A stretch of 38,975 nt of DNA from positions 1 through 38,975 of the IMG/VR virus record IMGVR_UViG_3300032213_002626; one strand, written 5' to 3'. Positions 1 through 5,549 of the stretch are shown piece by piece. Every line of letters starts with the position of its first letter. Within the stretch, counting starts at the first letter, position 1. The translations under genes and the position numbers were made by a program. Origin of the DNA: a virus. Below the pieces are notes generated by a model. The model was not told where the DNA came from and did no database searches. It worked only from the letters and a program-made list of their open reading frames with translations.

Positions 1-120
1 CCGCTCAACTAGATACTAATGTGTAAGACAGAAGAGTATCATCGGTTGGAAACTTACATTTCACGAACCGAGGTGTGGGGACTGACCCATCAGTTGGAAT
101 ACCGCAAAGTTCCAACATTT
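1..120. other. Leader of the tRNA array with hairpins
   Basis: No convincing gene. Hairpin GTTGGAA/TTCCAAC (93-99 with 110-116) lies just before tRNA-Thr, and CGGTT/AACCG (43-47 with 66-70) lies upstream. The stretch may be the end of a transcript that begins outside the window. Confidence 0.3.
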
Positions 121-194
121 GCTTCCTTAGCTCAGCAGGCCAGAGCAACTGATTTGTAATCAGTAGGTCGTCAGTTCGATTCTGACAGGAAGCT
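121..194 (+). tRNA. tRNA-Thr (UGU)
   Basis: Cloverleaf with acceptor pairs GCTTCCT/AGGAAGC, anticodon stem ACTGA/TCAGT around loop TTTGTAA, and a standard T-loop TTCGATT. CCA is not encoded, as for all tRNAs of this array. Confidence 0.93.
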
Positions 195-208
195 CAAAAT
201 TTTTATCT

Positions 209-442
209 ATGAGTATGTTTATTGGATATTACCTTGTATGTGTAATATATTGTTTTTATCAATTATTTAAAAACCTTAGTAAAAGGTATAGTGATGACCC
301 AACAGGTGGGTCTCCTGAATTAGATACTATTATGGTTATGGTTATGGCTTGGGTGTTAGCACCAATTGATGTATCCTTAACTTGGATTAGATGGTACAAA
401 GACGCTGAAATGGCAAGAAGAAGACAAGAGAAGATTCTATAA
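209..442 (+). CDS. Small two-helix membrane protein
   Basis: A 77-residue protein of unknown function. Two hydrophobic segments are visible, about residues 5-19 (GYYLVCVIYCFYQLF) and 41-60 (MVMVMAWVLAPIDVSLTWI), followed by a basic tail (ARRRQEK), which suggests a two-pass inner-membrane protein. It begins 15 bases after tRNA-Thr and its stop codon shares one base with the next start (TAATG), so it is likely translationally coupled to the sulfotransferase-like gene. A second ATG lies two codons in. Confidence 0.7.
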   Translation: MSMFIGYYLVCVIYCFYQLFKNLSKRYSDDPTGGSPELDTIMVMVMAWVLAPIDVSLTWIRWYKDAEMARRRQEKIL

Positions 443-1020
443 TGAATTATTCTGACAAATATAAGGTATTATGGGCAACACCTATTAGAACGGCAGCAAG
501 GTCATGTATGCCTATTCAAACATACTTTGAATTTGACGTTATTGGACTACATGGTTTGCAAATTCCAAAAGGTAAAGAAGAATATTTTTTTGTTTTAAAT
601 ACAAGAAATCCATATATCAGAATGATTTCAATATATCATCTTTCTTGTATACATTCTGAATCAAATCCTAATGACTTTAATAGTTGGATTAGACAAAAAT
701 TGCATGAAGAAATAAAATTTCCTGGTAAAACTTTGGATTATGAATTTTTTTTAAAAAAAAGGATTACCAAAACTCCTGATTTATTAATTAGAGTTGAGAA
801 TTTATATTCAGACATATTAAAACTTCCATTTTTTATGGATAATTCACATGAACTTTTTGATATTGTGTATGATAACATTTTAAAAAACGGTTATTCATCG
901 GGATATGATTATAAAGAATATTATGACCAAGATTTAGCTGATTATGTTTATTCTTATTTAGAAGAAGATTTCGTATATTTTAACTACAATAAAGACTCCT
1001 GGAAAAATGGCACACCCTAA
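442..1020 (+). CDS. Sulfotransferase-like protein
   Basis: 192 residues resembling the cytosolic/Golgi-type sulfotransferase fold. Residues 8-22 (KVLWATPIRTAARSC) sit where the PAPS 5'-phosphosulfate loop is expected. Residues 51-66 (VLNTRNPYIRMISIYH) match the 3'-phosphate-binding R-N-P-x-x-R-x-x-S-x-Y-H pattern. The tail YYDQDLADYVYSYLEEDFVYFNY matches the usual C-terminal end of the family. It would transfer sulfate from PAPS to an unknown acceptor such as a glycan. The 5'-loop lacks the classical lysine, so activity is uncertain. It overlaps the next gene by 14 bases. Confidence 0.65.
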   Translation: MNYSDKYKVLWATPIRTAARSCMPIQTYFEFDVIGLHGLQIPKGKEEYFFVLNTRNPYIRMISIYHLSCIHSESNPNDFNSWIRQKLHEEIKFPGKTLDYEFFLKKRITKTPDLLIRVENLYSDILKLPFFMDNSHELFDIVYDNILKNGYSSGYDYKEYYDQDLADYVYSYLEEDFVYFNYNKDSWKNGTP

Positions 1021-1360
1021 CTTACATGCAAAATCATCTGCCAAAAAATTTGGTGGAAAACCTGAGGACTACATTCATTTACACGAATGGTTAGATGAAA
1101 CCAAAGGATGGTTTGGGGATTCACTTCATAGGATGTTTAGACATCATAGTGAAGGTATTTTTGAAATGGAAGAAAGATTTGGAACCGAATTTAAAAATAG
1201 TGACGGAACTATAGTCTACACCAGATATGTTGGAGAACAACATGTTAAAGAAGATTGTAACAACTATATTCCATCTGCAAAAGAATGGATAAATAACGTG
1301 TCAACAAACCAACGTCCTCAATGGATGTTAAAAACAATTAAACTTGAATTCAACGACTGA
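1007..1360 (+). CDS. DUF6915-like conserved protein
   Basis: 117 residues. The opening MAHPNLHAKSSAKKFGGKPE followed by a D-Y-I-H-x-H-E-W block and then HRMFRHHSEGIFEMEERFG and YVGEQHVKEDCNNYIP matches a conserved His-rich family found in phages and bacteria (DUF6915 as I recall it). The repeated histidines (about residues 24-26, 41-47 and 79) suggest a metal site, but no activity is known to me. The start is inside the preceding gene. Confidence 0.75.
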   Translation: MAHPNLHAKSSAKKFGGKPEDYIHLHEWLDETKGWFGDSLHRMFRHHSEGIFEMEERFGTEFKNSDGTIVYTRYVGEQHVKEDCNNYIPSAKEWINNVSTNQRPQWMLKTIKLEFND

Positions 1361-1368
1361 TATTTATA
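1361..1368 (+). promoter_or_regulatory. TATTTATA late-type box
   Basis: TATTTATA three bases before the ATG of the next gene. It is one of a family of identical boxes preceding late genes in this window. Confidence 0.5.
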
Positions 1369-1371
1369 ACT

Positions 1372-2088
1372 ATGAAAGGAATTTTAACACCAGAAGAAAA
1401 ACAATATTTAAGAAGAATATCCAATTACTTAGGTTCAATGGGAATGCAAGACGGCAACATTGAAATTGATATGGATAATGGATGGGAATTTAATTATGAG
1501 GATGTTAATTGGGATTTTGTTACCCATTTCACTAATAACTACAATGCAGATATTCCATCAGGATTAATTCCAATACTTCAAAAAATTATGAAGTATTGTG
1601 ATGAAAATAATTTAATTAAAGAACATGATGAAGATATAAATTATCAAAGACTTGAATATGACATTGATGTAGATTCTAAAAAAATTAGTTTCAATCATTG
1701 GTGGTCTTTTTATAGTAGAGGAGAAGGTAGTTCAGTTACTTGGGAGGATGAACAAGGAAAAGAGCAATTTGAACATTGGGAAGAAAGCGGAGTCTTTGAA
1801 GACCTTACAATTCCTGACGATGGAATATTAACCATACAATATAATGGTTCTGGTGATTCAGGATATCTTGAAAATAGTTTTAATGAAACAGGTGATGGCG
1901 TTCCAGCATCAATAGAAGATTGGTGTTACAGAGAACTTAGTGATAACTATAGTGGATGGGAAATTAATGAAGGTTCTGATGGACAATTTATATTCAACTT
2001 TCATGATATGACAATTGAATTGATTCATACAGAAAATATTGAGGATAATGCAAGCGATACTTATTACGAGGAAAGTTTTAATGATTAA
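1372..2088 (+). CDS. Unknown acidic late protein
   Basis: 238 residues, strongly acidic and rich in Asp, Asn, Trp and Tyr, with no motif I recognise. A central block with repeated Gly-Ser-Gly-Asp turns (NGSGDSGYLENSFNETGDG) precedes a segment WCYRELSDNYSGWEINEGSDG. It is probably soluble: no signal peptide or membrane segment is seen. It is preceded by a TATTTATA box and followed by a clear terminator, so it may form its own transcription unit. Confidence 0.75.
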   Translation: MKGILTPEEKQYLRRISNYLGSMGMQDGNIEIDMDNGWEFNYEDVNWDFVTHFTNNYNADIPSGLIPILQKIMKYCDENNLIKEHDEDINYQRLEYDIDVDSKKISFNHWWSFYSRGEGSSVTWEDEQGKEQFEHWEESGVFEDLTIPDDGILTIQYNGSGDSGYLENSFNETGDGVPASIEDWCYRELSDNYSGWEINEGSDGQFIFNFHDMTIELIHTENIEDNASDTYYEESFND

Positions 2089-2110
2089 TAAATAATTATT
2101 ATAATTAAAA

Positions 2111-2139
2111 CCCCGACTAAAAAAGTTCGGGGTTTTTTT
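2111..2139 (+). terminator. Rho-independent terminator
   Basis: CCCCGACT, A-rich loop, AGTTCGGGG with one bulge, followed by seven T. It ends the unit starting at 1372. Confidence 0.85.
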
Positions 2140-2162
2140 ATGACTTTATTAAAGATATTCAC

Positions 2163-2170
2163 TATCTTTG
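2163..2170 (+). promoter_or_regulatory. TATCTTTG -7 element before tRNA-Leu
   Basis: An exact Bacteroidota -7 element (TAnnTTTG) ten bases before the tRNA-Leu 5' end. No good TTTG -33 element is seen at the usual distance. Confidence 0.5.
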
Positions 2171-2179
2171 TAAAATAAT

Positions 2180-2261
2180 GTCAGAGTGTTGGAATGGTAT
2201 ACAAGACAGACTTAAAATCTGTTGAGCTTTGCTCGTGTGGGTTCGAGTCCCATCTCTGATA
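2180..2261 (+). tRNA. tRNA-Leu (UAA)
   Basis: Type II tRNA. Acceptor GTCAGAG/CTCTGAT with a G-U first pair, anticodon loop CTTAAAA in stem CAGA/TCTG, long variable arm (TGAGCTTTGCTCG), T-loop TTCGAGT, discriminator A. Confidence 0.92.
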
Positions 2262-2469
2262 CAATGAGTAAGAAGTACTCAGTAAGTTTGGTAACGTTCT
2301 TTCAAGATGTTATGGTTGTCGCCTACCACGGCCTTAAGAGGGGGTCTCGGACAATGGTCGTAACAAAACCACCGAGTATGTTTGACGTTTTAAGCGGTAA
2401 GACGCGTTGGGTTTTTCAAGAAGAAAAACTGTGAATATCTACTCACTGGGATTTCAGGTGGGGAAATTT
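2262..2469 (+). other. Structured G+C-richer spacer between tRNAs
   Basis: GTTA and GTTGTC (2309-2312, 2315-2320) can pair with TAAC and GACAAT (2361-2364, 2350-2355). CTCGG (2346-2350) can pair with CCGAG (2372-2376), giving an interleaved pseudoknot-type pattern. A 56-codon frame opens at 2264, but its GGG, CGG and AGG codons are unlike the real genes here. Confidence 0.35.
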
Positions 2470-2543
2470 GGTTCGGTAGCTCAGCTGGATAGAGCACAAA
2501 CCTTCTAAGTTTGGGGTCAAAGGTTCGAACCCTTTCCGAATCA
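2470..2543 (+). tRNA. tRNA-Arg (UCU)
   Basis: Acceptor GGTTCGG/CCGAATC, anticodon stem CAAAC/GTTTG with loop CTTCTAA, T-loop TTCGAAC. It reads the AGA codon that dominates arginine usage in this A+T-rich phage. Confidence 0.93.
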
Positions 2544-2643
2544 CAATTATCATCGTAACTCAGTGAGATACGGCGCAATTCATACACTTAAACAACGCGG
2601 GGGAGGCGTGTTCCTCGATGTGGCTGAAGCGATGATAATCTTT
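2544..2643 (+). other. Spacer closed by a perfect 10-bp helix
   Basis: ATTATCATCG (2546-2555) pairs perfectly with CGATGATAAT (2630-2639), enclosing 74 bases with a smaller ACGC/GCGT hairpin. The stretch lies exactly between tRNA-Arg and tRNA-Leu. No cloverleaf and no believable reading frame is seen. Confidence 0.45.
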
Positions 2644-2724
2644 ACCCCGATGGTGGAATGGTAGACACTCAAGTTTTAGGAACTTGTGACGTAAGTCGTG
2701 TCGGTTCGAGTCCGACTTGGGGTA
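2644..2724 (+). tRNA. tRNA-Leu (UAG)
   Basis: Type II tRNA. Acceptor ACCCCGA/TTGGGGT, anticodon loop TTTAGGA in stem CAAGT/ACTTG, variable arm GACGTAAGTCG, T-loop TTCGAGT. Confidence 0.92.
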
Positions 2725-2763
2725 CAATATTTTGAAATATTTATAAAAAAAAATACAATAGAT

Positions 2764-2793
2764 TTTGTGAACCAAAATATTTTTGTATCTTTG
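2764..2793 (+). promoter_or_regulatory. Bacteroidota-type promoter
   Basis: TTTG (2764-2767), 18-base spacer, TATCTTTG (2786-2793). No gene follows before the terminator at 2843, so it probably drives a short RNA. Confidence 0.65.
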
Positions 2794-2799
2794 TATAGT

Positions 2800-2886
2800 G
2801 ATTGAGGAGCACAATTTAGATACACAAGCTCAGTTACAAACTGGGTAACACGGGAACGATTCAGATACTAGTGTTACCCTTTTTTA
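2800..2886 (+). ncRNA. Candidate small RNA of about 85 nt
   Basis: A short segment framed by the promoter at 2764-2793 and a terminator hairpin. It has no start codon followed by a useful frame. It contains AGCTCAGTTAC, which resembles a tRNA D-arm, but no complete cloverleaf can be drawn. It is either a phage regulatory RNA or a decayed tRNA. The 5' end is estimated from the promoter. Confidence 0.5.
2843..2886 (+). terminator. Rho-independent terminator
   Basis: GGGTAACAC (2843-2851) pairs perfectly with GTGTTACCC (2871-2879), followed by a run of six T. It ends the small-RNA candidate and separates it from the convergent gene. Confidence 0.75.
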
Positions 2887-3306
2887 TTAGATATCGGAAT
2901 AAATAACCAATTGGTTTTCGCCAACTCTAAAAGGATTATAATTGGATTCTCTAAATACTGTTTTGATGATTAGTTTCCAATAAGTTCCTCCCATATGAAC
3001 AGGAGTTATTGCCATTGCTAATTCCCACTTTAAAGATTTTACAACAAAATCTTCTTCAGGTACAATTTCTCTTGTTACTATTTTTTCGGATATTTGTTGT
3101 TTTACCGTACTGATAATCTCTCTAATTTCCTCGTTTACAATCGGTCTTACGTTATATCCTTCAATATCATCTCTAGTATCTCTATCGAACGCATGAGTGG
3201 TTCTATTCACATCAAATACAAATAAAACTTCTAAAGACGAGTTAACTTGAGTTATCCTTTTCTCAACTAATAAATTTTCTTTAATAATTTGTCTTAATGT
3301 TTTCAT
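2887..3306 (-). CDS. Unknown late protein with capsid-targeting-like N-terminus
   Basis: 139 residues from the preferred start MKTLRQIIKENLLVEKR. The longer frame (to 3339) would run through the TATTTATA box five bases upstream. The N-terminus ends in I-K-E at residue 10, and L-V-E follows at residues 13-15; both fit the (I/L)-x-E sites cut by T4-type prohead proteases. The rest is a soluble alpha/beta sequence (LEVLFVFDVNRTTHAFDRDT, WELAMAITPVHMGGTYWKLI) that I do not recognise. Confidence 0.75.
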   Translation of the reverse strand: MKTLRQIIKENLLVEKRITQVNSSLEVLFVFDVNRTTHAFDRDTRDDIEGYNVRPIVNEEIREIISTVKQQISEKIVTREIVPEEDFVVKSLKWELAMAITPVHMGGTYWKLIIKTVFRESNYNPFRVGENQLVIYSDI

Positions 3307-3311
3307 CTTTT

Positions 3312-3319
3312 TATAAATA
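3312..3319 (-). promoter_or_regulatory. TATTTATA late-type box
   Basis: Reads TATTTATA on the minus strand, five bases before the MKTLRQ start. It supports the shorter start of that gene. Confidence 0.55.
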
Positions 3320-3331
3320 CTTGGAAAAATA

Positions 3332-3362
3332 TTTGACACTCAAAGATTTTTTCATATCTTTG
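3332..3362 (+). promoter_or_regulatory. Bacteroidota-type promoter
   Basis: TTTG (3332-3335), 19-base spacer, TATCTTTG (3355-3362): an ideal host-type promoter 18 bases before a 36-codon frame. Confidence 0.75.
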
Positions 3363-3380
3363 AACTATATATTAGAAACA

Positions 3381-3491
3381 ATGAGAACTACAATAAAACA
3401 TACGGTCTTTAGTCAACAACAAGAAACTTGTTGGTATGAGCGTATGCAGTCATGTAGTTCGGATATAATTTTGAATAATTTTTTAAACTAA
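3381..3491 (+). CDS. 36-residue small protein in a promoter-terminator cassette
   Basis: Short frame beginning MRTTIKHTVFSQQQETCWYE and ending SDIILNNFLN. It holds two cysteines and no membrane segment. It has its own promoter (3332-3362) and terminator (3515-3554), which is the main argument that it is expressed; the transcript could instead act as a regulatory RNA. The strong host-type promoter would suit early expression. Confidence 0.5.
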   Translation: MRTTIKHTVFSQQQETCWYERMQSCSSDIILNNFLN

Positions 3492-3514
3492 AAATAAACC
3501 AAATTTTTTATATA

Positions 3515-3554
3515 CCCTGAACTACAGAAATGAAGTTCAGGGTTTTTTGTTTTT
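3515..3554 (+). terminator. Rho-independent terminator
   Basis: CCCTGAACT (3515-3523) pairs perfectly with AGTTCAGGG (3534-3542), followed by TTTTTTGTTTTT. Confidence 0.9.
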
Positions 3555-3583
3555 GGCTCTTTGAAATATTGGTTGTATCTTTG
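3552..3583 (+). promoter_or_regulatory. Bacteroidota-type promoter for the second tRNA block
   Basis: TTTG (3552-3555), 20-base spacer, TATCTTTG (3576-3583). tRNA-Glu starts ten bases downstream. Confidence 0.7.
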
Positions 3584-3593
3584 TAAAACAAAT

Positions 3594-3667
3594 GTCGCGT
3601 TGGACAAATTGGTTAAGTCGTCACCCTTTCACGGTGAAGATTACGGGTTCGAGCCCCGTACGCGATA
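3594..3667 (+). tRNA. tRNA-Glu (UUC)
   Basis: Acceptor GTCGCGT/ACGCGAT with a G-U first pair, anticodon stem TCACC/GGTGA with loop CTTTCAC, T-loop TTCGAGC. Confidence 0.93.
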
Positions 3668-3809
3668 CAAGATGATGGTCTGATGTTATTGTCGTTGTCG
3701 ACTAACTCAATAACTATTAAACGGACAGCACCCTCTGCCTGGGCCCAAAGAAAACTCTGATGAAGCAGTTAAGATTGGAGCGAGATGGGTACTCCAACAT
3801 CATCCAAAC
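3668..3809 (+). other. Structured spacer with H-type pseudoknot potential
   Basis: An outer helix GATGATG (3671-3677) with CATCATC (3798-3804) encloses interleaved helices: GTTATTG (3685-3691) with CAATAAC (3708-3714), and GTTGTC (3694-3699) with GACAGC (3724-3729). A 3' hairpin TTGGAG/CTCCAA (3775-3780 with 3792-3797) follows. No reading frame of interest is present. It is a candidate structured RNA excised together with the tRNAs. Confidence 0.45.
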
Positions 3810-3881
3810 AGTTCCTTAGCTCAGTGGAAGAGTCCTTGCCTTACATGCAAGTAGTCGTAGGTTCGAATCCTACAGGAACTA
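3810..3881 (+). tRNA. tRNA-Val (UAC)
   Basis: Perfect acceptor AGTTCCT/AGGAACT, anticodon stem CTTGC/GCAAG with loop CTTACAT, T-loop TTCGAAT. Confidence 0.94.
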
Positions 3882-3891
3882 CAAATCTCAA

Positions 3892-3963
3892 ATGTGAGCA
3901 GTAAATAGTCTTAAATTTGAGCAGTGACAAAGTCGGAAGTAAAAACGTGACAAAATCGGAAGT
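3892..3963 (+). repeat. Three degenerate tandem repeats before a small gene
   Basis: GTGACAAAGTCGGAAGT (3924-3940) and GTGACAAAATCGGAAGT (3947-3963) have a 23-base period and differ by one base. A weaker upstream copy carries TGAGCAGTAAATAGTC, paralleled by TGAGCAGTGACAAAGTC. The last unit ends one base before the ATG at 3965, so this could be an operator or a translational control site. Confidence 0.6.
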
Positions 3964-3964
3964 T

Positions 3965-4180
3965 ATGAAATATATTTTTAGAGGACATACTGTGTTTGAG
4001 TACAAACCAGATGATAAGTTTGATAAAGTGGTTCAAGGTAAGATTCATGATGCAATTCCTGCATTTGATTTTTGTCATATGATTCCTGAGGACTATAGAT
4101 TGTTAGGAGAGTTTTTTAATACAGTTTATAAACATACTCAGGGAGAAGATGTTGAGTTGAAAGACGTGGAGGTGTATTAA
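3965..4180 (+). CDS. Small unknown protein
   Basis: 71 residues from the ATG at 3965 (MKYIFRGHTVFEYKPDDKFDK). The frame stays open upstream to a TTG at 3917, but that part is made of direct repeats and reads as a regulatory region. It is acidic and soluble, with no motif recognised. It ends one base before tRNA-Phe, so gene and tRNA are likely cotranscribed. Confidence 0.65.
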   Translation: MKYIFRGHTVFEYKPDDKFDKVVQGKIHDAIPAFDFCHMIPEDYRLLGEFFNTVYKHTQGEDVELKDVEVY

Positions 4181-4181
4181 T

Positions 4182-4254
4182 GGTGACGTAGCTCAGTTGG
4201 TAGAGCACTTGCCTGAAGAGCAAGGTGTCGTCGGTTCGATTCCGACCGTTACCA
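4182..4254 (+). tRNA. tRNA-Phe (GAA)
   Basis: Acceptor GGTGACG/CGTTACC, anticodon stem CTTGC/GCAAG with loop CTGAAGA, T-loop TTCGATT. Confidence 0.94.
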
Positions 4255-4329
4255 CGGAGTCCCGAATTAACGGGAAACCCCCACTCCCATATGGCAGCCA
4301 GTCCGTTAACCTGGTGAAGTGGGGTATTT
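4255..4329 (+). other. Spacer with a clear H-type pseudoknot
   Basis: Helix 1 is TTAACGG (4267-4273) with CCGTTAA (4303-4309). Helix 2 is CCCCACT (4279-4285) with AGTGGGG (4318-4324). The strands alternate 1-2-1-2 with loops of 5, 17 and 8 bases, a sterically reasonable pseudoknot of two perfect 7-bp helices. The element fills the spacer between tRNA-Phe and tRNA-Lys. Confidence 0.55.
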
Positions 4330-4403
4330 GACTTCGTAGCTCAGTTGGCTAGAGCACTTCACTTTTAATGAAGGAGTCCCGAGTTCGAATCTCGGCGGGG
4401 TCA
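4330..4403 (+). tRNA. tRNA-Lys (UUU)
   Basis: Acceptor GACTTCG/CGGGGTC with G-U pairs, anticodon stem CTTCA/TGAAG with loop CTTTTAA, T-loop TTCGAAT. Confidence 0.94.
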
Positions 4404-4417
4404 CAAAAAAAAATGAT

Positions 4418-5041
4418 ATGATAAACAATATAGACATAATAAAACCATTATTGAACTTTGAGGAGAAGGGGGATTTCTATATGCTCTATGTTTTCAAACG
4501 TAAGAAAGACCAACCTGAAGGAGAAAGAGATAACCATCAGTCGGTTAGAACTATTAAAACATATTGTATTGAATCAGTTGACCATTTGGAAAGGAGATAT
4601 GATGAGGTGATACAATTATGTGAGATGTTCAAGGCGAGAGCTTATATTCATGTTCAGAAACAAAACCACAGAGATGTGTCTTTGGATATGTTGGCAAGTT
4701 TGGCTGAGAGAATTAAGAATGGAGTTCAGAACCAAAAGGGGTTATTTGACTCGGTTGTGGGACAGATAAAGACTCAAGAGAAAAGATGGATTATTGATAT
4801 TGATAATGTATCTATTGATGGATTTAACCATTCTCCAAGTCAAATTAAAATGAGAGAATATATAAACGAGTTACAGAAAGAGGCGGGAAAAGAACAAGGA
4901 ATGACTTTTATTAAAACAAGAAGTGGGTTCCATATTATAACTCAACCTTTTAATGTGATGAAATTTAAGGAAAGATATCCCGAGGTTGATATCCAAAAAA
5001 AGAACCCGACATTATTGTATTACCCAAATTCATTAAATTAA
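4418..5041 (+). CDS. Possible AEP primase-like protein
   Basis: 207 residues. A central RRYDEVIQLCEMFKARAYIHVQ block is followed by WIIDIDNVSIDG (D-I-D, about residues 124-135) and by TRSGFHIITQPFN (about 167-179). The D-x-D strand and the later S-G-x-H strand recall the catalytic motifs of archaeo-eukaryotic-type primases, and such minimal proteins occur in large phages, but the rest of the fold is not evident. Alternative: an unrelated nucleic-acid enzyme. It lies 14 bases after tRNA-Lys and is followed by two small genes in the same orientation. Confidence 0.4.
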   Translation: MINNIDIIKPLLNFEEKGDFYMLYVFKRKKDQPEGERDNHQSVRTIKTYCIESVDHLERRYDEVIQLCEMFKARAYIHVQKQNHRDVSLDMLASLAERIKNGVQNQKGLFDSVVGQIKTQEKRWIIDIDNVSIDGFNHSPSQIKMREYINELQKEAGKEQGMTFIKTRSGFHIITQPFNVMKFKERYPEVDIQKKNPTLLYYPNSLN

Positions 5042-5046
5042 AAAAT

Positions 5047-5265
5047 ATGGAAAAAAGAACATTTAACAGTAGTGATTTATCTTGGATTTCTGTATCTTTG
5101 AAAGGAAAATCAGATGTAACAATATACGAAGGAGATTTAAGTGATTGTGGTAATGAGATTGGACATACTGTCGGTAAGAGATATAACAATATGACCGAAG
5201 AAGAAATTGAAGATTTCATTACAGGAGTAAGGCATGGGATTTCATTAACAAACGGAACACATTAA
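5047..5265 (+). CDS. Small unknown protein
   Basis: 72 residues (MEKRTFNSSDLSWISVSLKG at the start), acidic and soluble. The segment KRYNNMTEEEIEDFITGVRHGI looks like a helix pair at the C-terminus. It is five bases downstream of the primase-like gene, in the same operon. Confidence 0.65.
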   Translation: MEKRTFNSSDLSWISVSLKGKSDVTIYEGDLSDCGNEIGHTVGKRYNNMTEEEIEDFITGVRHGISLTNGTH

Positions 5266-5277
5266 AAATAAATTAAA

Positions 5278-5493
5278 ATGAAAGTAGTTGTAAAAAAAGA
5301 TAGCGCGGATATTTTTCCTCATTTATATGAAGGAACCGTTTTACAAGAAGTTAGTGAACAAGGAGAAAACTATGTTGGACTTTTTATTTCTGTATTTGGT
5401 TCATATTATGTTGAGATACCTAAAAAAAGATGTAAAAAATATAAAATTAAAGAAACGTTAAATGGTCGATTGGCCGAGTGGCTTAGGCGGTAG
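5278..5493 (+). CDS. Small unknown protein whose 3' end lies inside a tRNA gene
   Basis: 71 residues beginning MKVVVKKDSADIFPHLYEGT. It is probably a small beta-barrel (VLQEVSEQGENYVGLFISVF, SYYVEIPKKRCKKYK) with a basic tail. The last ten codons (NGRLAEWLRR) and the TAG stop are read from the 5' half of tRNA-Cys (tRNA start 5464), a 30-base overlap. A tRNA processed from the same transcript would destroy the message end, so the two products may compete. Confidence 0.6.
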   Translation: MKVVVKKDSADIFPHLYEGTVLQEVSEQGENYVGLFISVFGSYYVEIPKKRCKKYKIKETLNGRLAEWLRR

Positions 5494-5535
5494 TCTGCAA
5501 AACTATTTACACAGGTTCGAATCCTGTATCGACCT
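5464..5535 (+). tRNA. tRNA-Cys (GCA)
   Basis: Perfect acceptor GGTCGAT/ATCGACC, anticodon loop CTGCAAA in stem GTAGT/ACTAT, T-loop TTCGAAT, discriminator U as usual for Cys. Confidence 0.93.
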
Positions 5536-5549
5536 CAAAAATATATATT

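Noticed and set aside
73-95. TGGG/CCCA and ACTGA/TCAGT as a pseudoknot in the leader
   Set aside because: The loops would have zero length, which is sterically impossible; only one of the two hairpins can form.
93-116. GTTGGAA/TTCCAAC hairpin as a transcription terminator
   Set aside because: No T run follows and tRNA-Thr begins five bases later; more likely a processing or spacer structure.
2264-2434. 56-codon frame (MSKKYSVSLVTFF at the start) between two tRNAs
   Set aside because: It uses GGG, CGG and AGG codons avoided elsewhere and overlaps complementary segments; kept only as an alternative reading of the spacer.
3755-3790. CTCTGATGAAGC resembles the CUGAUGA core of a hammerhead ribozyme
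   Set aside because: The matching GAAA on the other side of stem II is absent; only CGAGAT is found.
5093-5100. TATCTTTG as a further promoter
   Set aside because: It lies inside a coding frame, with no TTTG at the right distance and no gene start downstream.
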